Origin: Periplaneta americana
Lineage: Eukaryota; Arthropoda; Insecta; Blattodea; Blattidae
Reading direction: 5' to 3'
DNA: 64,000 nucleotides
NCBI RefSeq assembly: GCF_040183065.1
Contig: NC_091125.1
Span: 129,053,121-129,117,120, forward strand
Shown: positions 9,758 to 22,000 of the stretch, in pieces
Numbering within the stretch: the first letter of the stretch is position 1
Layout of the letters: every line of letters starts with the position of its first letter
Notes under the pieces: generated by a model
The model's input: only the letters and a program-made list of their open reading frames with translations
What the model was told of the DNA's origin: nothing
The model's database searches: none
Position numbers and translations under genes: made by a program

Positions 9758-11560
9758 TATTCAGTGCCGATAACTTGTTAGAGTAAATAATCCTGGTGTG
9801 AAAGTGTTAAATGAATGTCTGTGCCGATAACTTGCTAGAATAAATAATCCTGGTGTGACAGTGTTTAAACGAGTGCCTGTGCAGATAACTTGTTAGAGTA
9901 AATAATCCTGGTGTGACAGTGTCTAAACCAGTGTCTGTGCAGATAACTTGTTATAGTAAATAATCCTGATGTGACAGTGTCTAAACGAGTGTCTGTGCCG
10001 ATAACTTGCTAGAGTAAATAATCCTGGTGTGACAGTGTCTAAACGAGTGTCTGTGCAGATAACTTGTTAGAGTAAATAATCCTGGTGTGACAGTGTCTAA
10101 ACGAGTATCTGTGCAGATAACTTGTTAGAGTAAATAATCCTGGTGTGAACGTGTTAAATGAATGTCTGTGCCGATAACTTGCTAGATAAATAATCCTGGT
10201 GTGACAGTGTCTAAACGAGTGTCTGTGCAGATAACTTGTTAGAGTAAATAATCCTGGTGTGACAGTGTCTAAACGAGTATCTGTGCAGATAACTTGTTAG
10301 AGTAAATAATCCTGGTGTGAACGTGTTAAATGAATGTCTGTGCCAATAACTTGCTAGAGTAAATAATCCTGGTGTGACAGTGTCTAAACGAGTGTTTGTG
10401 CAGATAACTTGTTAGAGTAAATAATCCTGGTGTGACAGTGTCTAAACGAGTATCTGTGCAGATAACTTGTTAGAGTAAATAATCCTGGTGTGAAAGTGTT
10501 AAATGAATGTCTGTGCCGATAACTTGCTAGAGTAAATAATCCTGGTGTGACAGTGTCTAAACGAGTGTCTGTGCAGATAACTTGTTAGAGTAAATAATCC
10601 TGGTGTGAAAGTGTTAAATGAATGTCTGTGCCGATAACTTGCTAGAGTAAATAATCCTGGTGTGACAGTGTCTAAACTAGTGTCTGTGCAGATAACTTGT
10701 TAGATTAAATAATCCTGGTGTGACAGTGTCTAAACGAGTGTCTGTGCAGATAACTTGTTAGATTAAATAATCCTGGTGTGGCAGTGTCTAAACGAGTGTC
10801 TGTGCCGATAACTTGCTAGAGTAAATAATCCTGGTGTGACAGTGTCTAAACTAGTGTCTGTGCAGATAACTTGATAACTTGTTAGATTAAATAATCCTGG
10901 TGTGACAGTGTCTAAACGAGTGTCTGTGCCGATAACTTGCTAGAGTAAATAATCCTGGTGTGACAGTGTCTAAACGAGTGTCTGTGCAGATAACTTGTTA
11001 GAGTAAATAATCCTGGTGTGACAGTGTCTAAACGAGTATCTGTGCAGATAACTTGTTAGAGTAAATAATTCTGGTGTGAAAGTGTTAAATGAATGTCTGT
11101 GCCGATAACTTGCTAGAGTAAATAATCCTGGTGTGACAGTGTCTAAACGAGGTCTGTGCAGATAACTTGTTAGAGTAAATAATCCTGGTGTGGCAGTGTC
11201 TAAACGAGTGTCTGTGCAGATAACTTATTAGAGTAAATAATCCTGGTGTGACAGTGTCTAAACTAGTGTCTGTGCAGATAACTTGTTAGATTAAATAATC
11301 CTGGTGTGACAGTGTCTAAACGAGTGTCTGTGCAGATAACTTGTTAGATTAAATAATCCTGGTGTGGCAGTGTCTAAACGAGTGTCTGTGCAGATAACTT
11401 ATTAGAGTAAATAATCCTGGTGTGACAGTGTCTAAACGAGTGTCTGTGCAGATAACTTGTTAGATTAAATAATCCTGGTGTGACAGTGTCTAAACGAGTG
11501 TCTGTGCCGATAACTGTTAGAGGAAATAATCCTTGCGTGACTGTGTCTAAACTAGTGCGT
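9758..11560. repeat. 58-bp minisatellite array with higher-order phasing
   Basis: About 30 tandem units of a 58-bp motif containing GATAACTTGTTAGAGTAAAT and AATCCTGGTGTGACAGTGTC. Two main variants exist. Type A reads GACAGTGTCTAAACGAGTGT then TGCAGATAACTTGTTAG. Type B reads GAAAGTGTTAAATGAATGTC then TGCCGATAACTTGCTAG and is about one base shorter. From about 10020 to 10500 they alternate in a regular three-unit order (A, A with GAGTATC, B). The last units near 11520-11640 decay. Neither strand is open through the array. Confidence 0.97.
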
Positions 11561-11934
11561 GTGCTAATAGATTAGGTGACAATGCAGAAGCGAGTATGTG
11601 TGCAAGAAGAATAGGTGACAGTGCCGAAACAAGTGTCTGTTTTAGCAGGAAAAGTTGTAATGATAATTAAAAAATTGTAGGAAAGTGTAGTATAAGAAAG
11701 GAAACTACTGCAAGTGTGAACTAAACTTATAACTCTTGTGGACTAGCTCATCACATGAGTTCTAAACCGAGCTCTCCCTTTCTAGGAGGCCTTAGCCCTT
11801 CACCCTTCACGGAACAAAATAGGCTCATTAATTAATTAATTCATTCATTCAAGAAAAGATAAACCGGGAACACTATTGTGATAAGTACTAAATCTGAAAG
11901 AAATGTTGCCTAGAAGTCGAAAGGATAGCAATGA
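11561..11934. other. Decayed array edge; no gene recognised
   Basis: Diverged minisatellite-like phrases (GTGACAGTGCCGAAACAAGT near 11615) run into unrecognised AT-rich sequence with a short ATTA repeat at 11830-11845. Confidence 0.5.
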
Positions 11935-12385
11935 AAAAAGAAGTTTTTAATAGAATAAGGAGCATTTGCCGGACCTTTGCAAAAAGAACTAATTGAAGTG
12001 CTTTGTATGAAGTGTGACATTGTATGGAGCAGAAACATGGACATTACGATGAAGTAAAGAGAAACGACTAGAAGAATTTGAAATGTGGATATGGAGAAGG
12101 ATGGAGCGTGTGAAATGGACTGAGAGAATAAAAAATGAAGCTGTGTTGTAAAGATTGTGTGAAGAAAGACTGATGCTGAAACTGATCAGGAGGGAGAAAG
12201 GAATTGGCTGGGTCACTGGCTGAGAAGAAACTGCCCATTAAAGAATACACTGGAAGGAATGGTGAACGGGAGAAGAGTTCGGAAGAAGATAGACGACATG
12301 AAGATATATGGATCATATGCGGAGACTAATAGGAAAGCAGAAAATAGGGAACATTGGATAATGCTGGGAAGAAAACTATGAATTA
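11935..12385 (+). mobile_element. LINE ORF2 C-terminal fragment (family 3), decayed
   Basis: Plus-strand frames encode pieces of a third type of non-LTR ORF2 tail, including NWLGHWLRRNCPLK, LEGMVNGRRVRKK and IDDMKIYGSYAETNRKAENR, with a stop shortly after. The reading frame is interrupted upstream (around 12000-12180) by stops and shifts, so this is an old copy. The long minus-strand frames over the same interval are antisense shadows. Confidence 0.7.
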
Positions 12386-12881
12386 ATGAACGAATGATCA
12401 TTTCAGGATGCATTTAGAAATAGTGGAACTCTTTCGAGAGGACATAAAATGTCGCCTACGTGTAAACTATGGAGAAACCCCTTAACATATTTTCCTGAAG
12501 TATGAAAATGGAGGATTATAGTCTATCCAGGATGTTTACGGAGTAAAAATAAATATCCAACTAGCCATACGTGCGATATACGTATGAAAACACAGGCTAC
12601 ATTGACGTATGGTTAGTCGTCTGTTTACTTCTGCTCCTTACATGTCGTGAATTGTCTACAATATATTAGGCGTTTTGTACGAATATGTCCTTCAAAAGAA
12701 AATTACTCTGTAAGAAAAACTCTTTGTGTGTACTCCATAGCTTACAGAAGAAGTGAAGTTGGATAAAAGGAGTATACAAACCCTTGCGGTTTCCGTGTCA
12801 TAGTTTCTATAACATAAATTTTTAGAATGAATGAATAAATAAACACATTAATTAATTAATTTAAATTAATTGATTAATTAG

Positions 12882-12924
12882 ATGGATGGATGGATGGGTG
12901 GATGGATGGATGGATGGATGGATG
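12882..12924. repeat. (GGAT)n microsatellite
   Basis: Tandem GGAT/GATG units with one GGGT interruption, directly upstream of the Jockey-like LINE fragment. Confidence 0.95.
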
Positions 12925-12940
12925 AAACAACCACTAGGCA

Positions 12941-13850
12941 TTGGATATGAGACTGACAGACAGACTACAGCGTGTTCATAATGCATATGTTCGATTTATT
13001 TGCAACGTCCGTAGATCTGACCGTATCACACCTTCACTAAATATGCTGTCCTGGATCCGTCTCAAAGAGCGAAGAACTATTCACTCTCTCACTTTACTCT
13101 TCAATATTCTTCAAACCTCTAACCCTAGCTACTTAGCTTCTCGTTTTCAGCATTTGTCCTCATATCACGAAATAGATACTCGCTCACAACACCATATTAC
13201 ACTCTCCATTCCTAAACACAGAACATCCTTCTACTCTTCATCTTTCACGGTCGCTGCAGCTCATCTCTGGAACTCTCTACCACAACATGTCAGAGACTGT
13301 CGGACATTGTGTAGTTTCAAAAATAAATTAAAATTACACTTTTTCAATTCAGATTCCTTTCAGTTATAAGCCCTTTTCTCTTCGATAGTTTTGTAAAAAT
13401 ATAGGCTATATATTTCTTTCTTTCCTTTCCCCTTTTTGTTCTCTTTATCAGCCGATGAATTTATTACCATAGCCTTTTTATTGTGAAATTTATTTAATAT
13501 TCGTATTTCTTTTATTTTTTATTATTATTTTATTACATTCCATTTTGTTATATTCTACCTTACGTTTTCCATATTAACAATTTGTACTAAATGAGTTGCT
13601 TTTACTATATTCCAATGTATTTTACTTTCTTTTTCTATTATTGCATTATTTTCATGTTGTTTAGTGTCGATTTTATTATGCTATTATTATTATTATTATT
13701 ATTATTATTGTTGTTGTAATATGTTAGTATTCTGTTCTTTAACTTTTTGTTAAATTTTAACTGCTTGTATACTTTGTGACCTGGTAGAGTGTACGAGAAG
13801 GCCCTATGGCCTTAACTATGCCAGGATAAATAAAGAATTATTATTATGAT
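12941..13850 (+). mobile_element. Jockey-like LINE 3' fragment (family 4)
   Basis: An open frame to the stop at 13367 encodes about 140 residues: [20 protein letters not shown], then RTSFYSSSFTVAAAHLWNSL and SFKNKLKLHFF. The pattern LQRVHN..VRFI and FTV.A.LWNSLP is the C-terminal region of Jockey-clade reverse transcriptases. A 3'UTR of about 480 bp follows and ends near 13850 (GCCAGGATAAATAAAGAA) with an ATT-rich tail. Endonuclease and RT domains are missing by 5' truncation. The open C-terminus suggests modest age. A related 3'UTR end is at 25500-25765. Confidence 0.85.
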
Positions 13851-13855
13851 TATGT

Positions 13856-15633
13856 ACATCTTGCCTTGAATTGTCTAAAATGGTAGCCGTGTGTCTTTCA
13901 GACCACATAGCAGTATCAACGTAAGATAAAATATCTGTGAAATGACAGTCTCACTAAGTTCCATGTATGCTTTTCGAACATAACACCATAGGTCATAAAT
14001 TGACAAGTTTTCGAATTTTATTTTCAGTGCAATATCAACGGCCATTTCTAACAGACGTCCTTTCAATTTCAAGGGAAGTCCAGAGGAATTGATGTTGTGG
14101 TGGAAAACTGATTTGTAATCCAATTATTAGCTTTGATTATTATTCATGAAACGTACGTGCTTGCTTATTTTAAATTTTACACACCCCCTACAAAGTCTTC
14201 GCGTATCCCTGGTTGAATACCAGTGCCTTAGACCACGATGCCACGGCGGGGGACTACCTACTATTACAGTACTATTTTTAAAATCAATAGTTCGCATTCC
14301 TGCTACCTACAAACGTGCACATATCAGATAAGCAGGTAGGCTAAGTAATAGCGGCACTTACTCATTAGACCTAAGTGGTTAGCAAACTTCAAGACCATCG
14401 TTTTAAGACCACTGTGGAAAATGCAACATAACTACACACACAAACAGTCCTTTTGTAAGAAATATAAATGAATATCTAATCCTGGGTCTTGATCTTGACA
14501 AGGGCACGAAACGAGCCAACGAACGAAATTCCTCAAAATACATTACAGTGATAATATTCATAAGCGACATCTCAAGGGCGAATTTTCATTTGCTTGAATG
14601 AAACTTCTCTAAAAAGAGGTTTTTAAAGGATAACCAGAGTTACCAATATGATTTAATACTATTTAAGCTTTTTACTGAACGAACACTATACATACTACAC
14701 GAGAAAGAGAATTCGAATATGACTGATTTTTATGCAATTAAGAACGCGTTCCTTTCGTAGTACACTGGATACACTCCAATCTATTAGCGTATTTCGCTTA
14801 CTTTCGTATTTGTATTTTGACCATCAGACACCTTCGCAGTGGATAACCAGGAAATTTTGTTCTGTATTCTCATATTTAAGAACTGGGTTCTTTTACACGT
14901 TTGAATTAATTGTACTGTCGGTCTAATTTGAACTCAGAACTTTGGATTAAACTACAAGCATGGTATTCGCAGACGATAATATCCATTTTGTTTAATACTT
15001 TATCAGAAAAAAACTTCGAATATAAAATTATGGATTTTTAGTCTATAAATTATCGGATTTTCCACAAAATCATAGTAAGCATACAATATTAATAATGTTA
15101 CACTACCAAACTTTACACCATACTAAATAAACTTTCTGACATGTACATCTACACCAGCGCCAGCGGTGACCAAAACTCGAACTGCAGTGGTTACACGCGA
15201 GAGACATTGTATGAAGTAAGGAGACGGGGGAGAGGTACTTGGCATGAAAACTACAACCAGTGGTTGTTTGTGGACATTGAGTTCATCTAATTTCTTGCTT
15301 TTTTTTAAATATTCCTCATGAACGCAATCAGAAATCTTCTGAATTCTCTTCTGGATATTTAATCGACAAAGCGCAGTTTTTCTAAATTAATTACCAACTT
15401 TCATTGGACAAATTACTTCAGCCACCTTGATCATTACGCTTTTATAAAACTCTCCTTCGTTGGAAGGCTTAAGAGAACGAGCTATTTGGTTCGCCACCAG
15501 ATAGCTGGCTTGCTTACATTTTATTTACGTCATCTTTCTCTTCATGACGATGATTTATGACTGATTTCAGTTCTTGGAGTTTAATAGCTCGTTTCATTAC
15601 TACATTAGCAAGTAATATTCAATCAGTTTCTCT

Positions 15634-15636
<3 letters not shown>
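13856..15636. other. No gene; one weak tRNA-like remnant
   Basis: At 14205-14256 the minus strand reads CCGTGGCATCGTGGTCTAAGGC, an A-box-like tRNA segment with a poor B box, probably an old SINE head. The rest (including 15130-15560, which has mixed GC) shows no element ends or exons I can support. Confidence 0.45.
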
Positions 15637-15687
<51 letters not shown>

Positions 15688-15895
15688 GGCTATTATTATT
15701 ATTGTTATTATTATTATTACTATTAAATCAATAACTAGTAAATAACTGATAATAGTCATCAAAAGATAAAACAGAATAAAATGGAGATATAACGTAGTCT
15801 AGTAATTATTTTATCCTTCAAGGGAAGATCTAGGCCTATATATTCAGGCACGTATATAAGAATTATGGTAACACTTGCTGATAAATAATAATAAC

Positions 15896-15928
<33 letters not shown>

Positions 15929-15930
15929 CA
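15637..15930. repeat. Two ATT/AAT microsatellite tracts
   Basis: (ATT)n at about 15637-15718 with single-base interruptions and (AAT)n at about 15884-15930, in opposite phase about 165 bp apart. Confidence 0.9.
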
Positions 15931-16243
15931 TAATCATAATACCTGTTATGCCTGTGTATTCAGCGTAATGCCCTGTAATTTTGCTTCTATATACTATTAC
16001 TAATTGAACCGTTGAGCAAAGCAACATATTACGTTTTTTCCGACAGAACAGCGAATAAATTCCTCTTCCCATTCTGCACGAAACCTTCTGTTCCTGTTCG
16101 TAGAGACAGAGGGTTTGTAGAGCGACATGGTACCGACAATGCTTACCTTCAGTACGTGAGCGATACAGAAAACTACCCTCAACAGTATGAATGTCTTTGA
16201 TTATACGATGTAATCACGATACCCAGTTTGGTCACTTCTGATC

Positions 16244-16466
16244 TACATCTATTGACAATATGTGTCAGAGGAAGAACAATTGCTTATATACATCTGATGT
16301 CTGATTAGTGTAATATGTAGCTAATCGGCGATGTATGTAATGGAGGGGGAAAGGAACTGGCTACCCTACCTCATTATCTCCTGGCCTAGTTGCCTCATAA
16401 ATGGTGCCTTGTGGGTATCATTTGTGAGTTGCATACCTGTCTTCGGACAGTTGACTAAACAACAAC
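16244..16466 (+). mobile_element. SINE-like interspersed repeat (family D), copy 1
   Basis: About 220 bp, matched on the opposite strand at 50563-50794. Shared phrases include CTCCTGGCCTAGTTGC, TGTCTTCGGACAGTT and an AAACAACAACAA tail. The second copy reads CTGGCCTAGTTGCTTCATGA on the minus strand. The tail and size suggest a SINE, but pol III boxes are weak, so classification is tentative. Confidence 0.6.
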
Positions 16467-16991
16467 AAATAAACTTTCTACCAAAGAAGAAGCACCAATG
16501 GCAGCTATGAACAAACTAATTGTGATTAACTGATTGGCAAACTACGTATGATGCAAGCTTATCACTGACCGGAAAAAAATGCAGGCTCTCCCCTGAGAAT
16601 ACTGATGGAACGCGGGACGGGACGGATTTAAAACGTTTATCAAAAGAGTATCAAAAGAACAGAATAAACTCAAATGTGTTTCATTAATGTGATAATTTCT
16701 TTCCATGGAAAGCGAAGTGGAATGAATTCAGAGGAATTATATGGGTATCAATACTTATTGCATTATCCTATGTACTATTTAGTGTTATCGCATATCAGAT
16801 CAGGGTTAAAAATATCGCACAACGCGATAATTTATCGTATTATTGACTACGCTGTTCCCTTCTAAGGAAAATGCACATTAGCGTCATCTGTTGCCATTAC
16901 AGAGAACTTGGAGTTAGTACTGAGCATTATCGTCTCTCTCCACCATTATATACCACTTTCTCGCCGGGAACTCAGTAGAGTAGGATTATAG

Positions 16992-17161
16992 CATTCTAAC
17001 ATATACGGTCATGAAGCTCAATACGTAGTAAATATGCATCCACAGATAGTTGCTAACCACTAGGATCGCTAATATCGCCTCATTACAGCCAATGCGAAAT
17101 AGTACCGGCAAAGTCTATTGTTCCTAGCACCCTTAAAACTCGACTGTATATACTAGACTGC
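16992..17161. mobile_element. hAT-like MITE (CACAGTC family), copy 1
   Basis: 170 bp with degenerate terminal inverted repeats (left CATTCTAACATATACGGTCA, right end reading GCAGTCTAGTATATACAG on the other strand). It is flanked by an 8-bp duplication GATTATAG (16984-16991, 17162-17169). The interior contains ACCACTAGGATCGCTAATAT, shared with copies at 50177-50370, 62753-62934 and 63158-63262. Confidence 0.8.
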
Positions 17162-17169
17162 GATTATAG

Positions 17170-17948
17170 TGTAGTATTGAACTTAAGTTCGACCCCCGGG
17201 GTTGACTGAAGTCATACTTGGCGTGAAAGAAATCGGAGTATGAGAGTTTCTCCCGGGATTTTTCCATTTCTCTCCATTTTACAAATTACATCCCATCAAC
17301 ACCCTCCATTTCACCGTACGTTTCTCTCTTATATCTTACACTTTCTCTAATATATAGGCCTATTATAGGGCATGGTAGCGTATGCGCCTCGGAGATTGCC
17401 AATGAAATAAAACTTTTTCGCTAGTGCTTACGAGCAAGTGAAGAAAATTTTAAATCGGAATGTTGTCTCTTTATTAAGGATTTTTTTTTAGTTTATTGAT
17501 TTTGATAAGTTTAATAATTTTGCTAATTAGTGATTATAATTTTTCCTGAAAAAATTGCCGCTGTTAAATACTGTTTAGCTTATTAATCTTGCTAAATTTT
17601 ATAATTATATTAATAAGCTCTATAATTATACATTTTCTTTAAAATTTCCCCATTATTAAGCAGTTTTTATAACTTGATCATTTTTATAAACCTAATGCAG
17701 ACCCTACAGTGTCAATAATACTGTCAGTATTAAATAATACTGATCGTGTGTGGGCTGGAATTATGGAATGACAGCCAGTATTGAAGGAAATCCGGATTTC
17801 CTGATTTTCGAGCATCAGTATTGCGGAGCGGTGAGGATGCTGACAGTTACACTGGCCGTGTAGAGGCGCTCATCAGCATTTTCGTCAGTAGGCTACTTTA
17901 AGGAGCAGCCATGGACGATGACGCAATGAATGGATGAATTATAAATAA

Positions 17949-17984
<36 letters not shown>

Positions 17985-18635
17985 TCTCGAACTTTGCATT
18001 CCACTTTATTTTGTATTTTTTGGAAATTTTCTCTATAACTGTAGACTACGTGTGAAAATAATAAATTCTTTGCTTCATTTTCTTCTTTTAGTTTTTCTAA
18101 CTTAAGCATGGCTCAATTGTGTATCTTAAAATGTCATTAAACATATTTATATATTTATAGAAATACTCAATGAAGTGGGAGTCTGAACACCGTGTTCGAT
18201 GATATTTTTAGTTTTATAGAGCATGTTCAGTCGAAATATCTGCCTTAATCATTGAAACAATATCTCCGGAACTAGTTATATTTATAGAAGTTATTAACGT
18301 CTGCAAAGTCAAAATATGTTGTTTCATGTATAAATGGATATTGTAGCTATGAATAGACTATTCAGGATTTATAACAGCTAAATTTGACGTCTACATAATT
18401 CCTCAGAATGAAATAGAAATAATACATTTCGATACGGGCCGAATATGTGAAAGCACGGCATTAACTTATAATTTGTCATAGGTAATAATCTGGCTTGCAA
18501 ATATTTAAAATCTTTGTGTTTGCAGATGAAATGGAATACTATATGATTAACATATTATTAACCCGAGCTTTGCCTTGAACTTCACACTGAACTGGACAAG
18601 GTTGGCATATCTAATACGTGACGCTTATTATAGTA
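17170..18635. other. No gene recognised; AT microsatellite
   Basis: Contains an (AT)n tract at about 17955-17982. The segment 17700-17890 has repeated CAGTATT phrases that could belong to an old MITE, but I cannot place its ends. A stretch at 17240-17300 looks like a SINE body remnant. No exon. Confidence 0.4.
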
Positions 18636-18639
18636 GTAG

Positions 18640-18641
18640 TA

Positions 18642-18685
<44 letters not shown>

Positions 18686-18787
18686 TGTACTTCCTTACAA
18701 ATGGCTTTTAAGGACCACCGTAGGTTCATTGCCCCCTCACATAAGCCCGCCATTGGTCCCTATCCTGTGCAAGATTAAACTAGTCTC

Positions 18788-18850
<63 letters not shown>

Positions 18851-18956
18851 TGTACTTCCTTACAAATGGCTTTTAAGGACCACCGCAGGGTCATTGCCCC
18901 CTCACATAAGCCCGCCATTGGTCCCTATCCTGTGCAAGATTAAACTAGTCTCTATC

Positions 18957-19027
<71 letters not shown>

Positions 19028-19133
19028 TGTACTTCCTTACAAATGGCTTTTAAGGACCACCGCAGGTTCATTGCCCCCTCACATAAGCCCGCCATTGGTC
19101 CCTATCCTGTGCAAGATTAAACTAGTCTCTATC

Positions 19134-19176
<43 letters not shown>

Positions 19177-19283
19177 CTGTACTTCCTTACAAATGGCTTT
19201 TAAGGACCACCGCAGGTTCATTGCCCCCTCACATAAGCCCGCCATTGGTCCCTATCCTGTGCAAGATTAAACTAGTCTCTATC

Positions 19284-19324
<41 letters not shown>

Positions 19325-19430
19325 TGTACTTCCTTACAAATGGCTTTTAAGGACCACCGCAGGTTCATTGCCCCCTCACATAAGCCCGCCATTGGTCCCT
19401 ATCCTGTGCAAGATTAAACTAGTCTCTATC

Positions 19431-19481
<51 letters not shown>
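18640..19481 (-). repeat. Composite tandem array: LINE-tail units alternating with (AAT)n
   Basis: Five 106-bp units (18685-18790, 18850-18955, 19027-19132, 19177-19282, 19324-19429), each the reverse complement of the end of LINE family 1, are separated by (AAT)n tracts of about 40-70 bp. Unit spacing is 165, 177, 150 and 147 bp. The 106-bp parts are almost identical: unit 1 has CCGTAGG and unit 2 CAGGGTC where the others have CCGCAGGTTC. The spacers vary only in repeat number. Near-identity implies local amplification rather than five insertions. Confidence 0.95.
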
Positions 19482-19484
<3 letters not shown>

Positions 19485-19860
19485 GTTAGAATTTTTAAAA
19501 CAGGTATATTACCGGTTGTCCTGGATGGTTGTGAAACTTGGACTCTCATTTTGAGACGGGAACAGAGGTTAAGGATGTTCGAGAATAAGGTGCGTAGGAA
19601 AATATATTGGATTAAGAGGGATGAAGTTACAAGAGAATGGGGAAAGTTACACAACACAAAACTGCATGCATTGTATTGCTAGTTGGGAGGACGGAGGGAA
19701 AAAACCTTTGGGTAGGTCGAGACGTAGATGGGAGGATATATTAAAATGGATTTGAGGGAGGTGGTATATGATAGTAGGAACTGGATTAATCTTGCTTAGG
19801 TTAGGGACGATGGCGGGCTTATGTGAGGGCGGTAATGAACCTCCGGGTTCTCTAAAAGCC
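19482..19860 (+). mobile_element. LINE family 1 fragment, plus strand
   Basis: Encodes ORF2 tail pieces: GCETWTLILRREQRLRMFEN and RDEVTREWGKLHNTKLHALY, then after an internal deletion a segment homologous to GRPRRRWEDN and DLREV. Compared with 3483-3995 it lacks the RLRWAGHVA...NAYR part. It ends at TCTAAAAGCCA, followed directly by (AAT)n. It sits in opposite orientation to the five tail units beside it. Confidence 0.85.
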
Positions 19861-19921
<61 letters not shown>

Positions 19922-19976
19922 TTATTATTATTATATTATAATATTATTATTATATTATATTTTTATTATATTATAA

Positions 19977-20011
<35 letters not shown>

Positions 20012-20221
20012 TATAATATTATTATCATTATTATTATTATTATATTATAATATTAGTATTATATTATAATATTATTATTATATTATATTATTATTATTAT
20101 ATTATAATATTATTATTATATTATATTATTATTATTATATTATAATATTATTATTATATTATATTATTATTATTATATTATATTATATTATATTATATTA
20201 TATTATATTATATTATAATTA

Positions 20222-20264
<43 letters not shown>
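19861..20264. repeat. AAT/ATT and TATAAT low-complexity block
   Basis: About 400 bp of pure A/T: (AAT)n, then mixed TATTATATTATAATATTATT units with self-complementary TATAATATTA phrases, then (ATT)n. The change of phase makes the block locally palindromic. Confidence 0.95.
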
Positions 20265-20267
<3 letters not shown>

Positions 20268-20798
20268 TATTTTTCCATTATTTTCGGAACGTATCTGAAA
20301 TAAGTTATGGTCTAGACAAGAAATTTTCGCTCAGAGAGCTACATAACATTAAATTTGAGGTTCAAACGAAAACTTTAAATATTGCAGGACAAGACCAAGC
20401 ACGAAAAAAAAAAATGCAACAAATATATTCTGAAGAAAGATACATTCATTCGGTGAAAAAACAGTAGGTCGTGTGTGTCAAGATATCCTATATTAAAATC
20501 GCAAGAATACATTGCTAAATATATCGCATCAATGTTAGCAAATTAATTAATTTTGAAAAAAAAATTAAGAAAAATGGAAGGTACAATAGCTGAACAATGA
20601 CGTCTTTATGATAAAAAAAGCTATTGTGAAGAAAAATAATGCAGTGTACTACAGGACTTTCCAATGCAAACTGACTGGAAAATAGGAGCCTATAAACGAG
20701 AAAACTCTGAGACTTGTCAGATTTTTGTTTGGCTATCCCAAATGATGGAAAAACCGCTGAAATATACGCACCTCAAAATGTAAATACAGGTCATATAT
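20265..20798. other. No gene recognised
   Basis: AT-rich; short frames only. No element ends seen. Confidence 0.5.
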
Positions 20799-21041
20799 GA
20801 AGGGTTCAGAACCATAGTGGGCCAAGCGCCATTTACTAAAACAGTAGAAAACAAGGGTTAAAATGAAGTTATTACCATAATTCAATGGAAACATATAGCA
20901 AGTAATATAAAGTAGGCCTATACACATTAAAACTAAATGATATGTCAACCTTCATCAAAGTATGGTATTCACTTAACTTTAACCCTTGCTTTCTCCGTTT
21001 TTAATAAATGGCGCTTGGCCCACTATGGCTCTAAACCCTTC
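20799..21041. mobile_element. Palindromic MITE with 4-bp target duplication, copy 1
   Basis: 243 bp beginning GAAGGGTTCAGAACCATAGT and ending with its near-complement. Arms include TGGGCCAAGCGCCATTTA. It is flanked by ATAT on both sides (20795-20798, 21042-21045). The second copy at 24397-24637 is inverted relative to this one and flanked by AATT. Superfamily not assigned: 4-bp duplications occur in Sola and Chapaev-type elements among others. Confidence 0.8.
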
Positions 21042-21367
21042 ATATGAGAGGCTGTCTTCACATAGGTTATCATTGGTGTTCTATAACATTACAAAAAGTT
21101 TTACTGAACGTCTTCCTATCATCCCTGGAGCACTAGACTTGAACAGAGTACGTACAAAGAACAGAAATTTTAGACATTGCTCACATCATACAAGACGCTT
21201 TGCCAACATCATTAATCTTCTTAATTGTAACCTAAGAATGTGGATCATTCTCAGTTACTCGTATTTCTCCAGCTTATAGTTGTGTAACGAAAACAATGAT
21301 GACAATAAGGAGTTCATCTCATCCAACTTCTAGGAATTTGTGTATAGTCTAAATGGTTTGTAATGAG

Positions 21368-21368
21368 A

Positions 21369-21421
<53 letters not shown>

Positions 21422-21575
21422 TTGAGCTGTTAGGAATCTGCATATAAATTACGTTGAAATAATATGCTATTATTATCCTGGCTAAGGTTTTTCCGTGGTT
21501 TTCCTAAGGCAAATGTCGGGATAGCCCTAAAAGAAATGGGCCACGGACCTATTCCTTTCCCCATAAAGATTCTTG
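21368..21575 (+). mobile_element. (ATT)n tract and SINE body fragment
   Basis: An ATT tract (21368-21421) precedes a fragment at about 21474-21575 containing TTTTTCCGTGGTTTTCCTAA and GGCAAATGTCGGGATA. These phrases are typical of the body of an arthropod SINE family and related to the body of the candidate at 31667-31900. The tRNA head is missing. Confidence 0.5.
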
Positions 21576-22000
21576 TACTTTTCGAAACACAAATTTTCGA
21601 CATAGATGTCCAAACTTACCTTTCATACATTACCCTGTTATATGAGCATCGTCCTTCTTTGGGAATATTGTAATTTAAATTTAACATTCTTTTTTGTTTT
21701 AATTGCGTGTTTAAATTCATATAGCAAAACTTCATGAATCTGAACAAAGTTCGTCGCTACTAATTTAGGGTAAAAGGCGGACAGAAAGTCTGACAGTCAG
21801 AATGACAGACACTTAACGGCGTTCAAGAATGCCGTAATAGTTATTTACGATACTGATGTCGTAACGTTTCATTTTACAATGTGAGATAGGAAATTTGTCA
21901 AACGAGGCCGCAAGCAGAGTTATTGTTGTTGGTATTGTTACCGTGACTAGTCAATACAATGCTATTGATTTATTAATTACAACAAAATCGCGACAGAAGT

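Noticed and set aside
9758-11560. Regular repeats that might suggest a CRISPR array
   Set aside because: Units are contiguous 58-bp tandem copies with no unique spacers, and the DNA is clearly eukaryotic.
12068-12413. Minus-strand frames over 11989-12413
   Set aside because: Antisense to LINE family 3 coding sequence, which has recognisable motifs on the plus strand.
18618-19682. A 354-codon open frame, the longest in the window
   Set aside because: It is poly-isoleucine from (ATA)n plus repeated antisense LINE tail; the openness comes from the trinucleotide period, not from coding selection.
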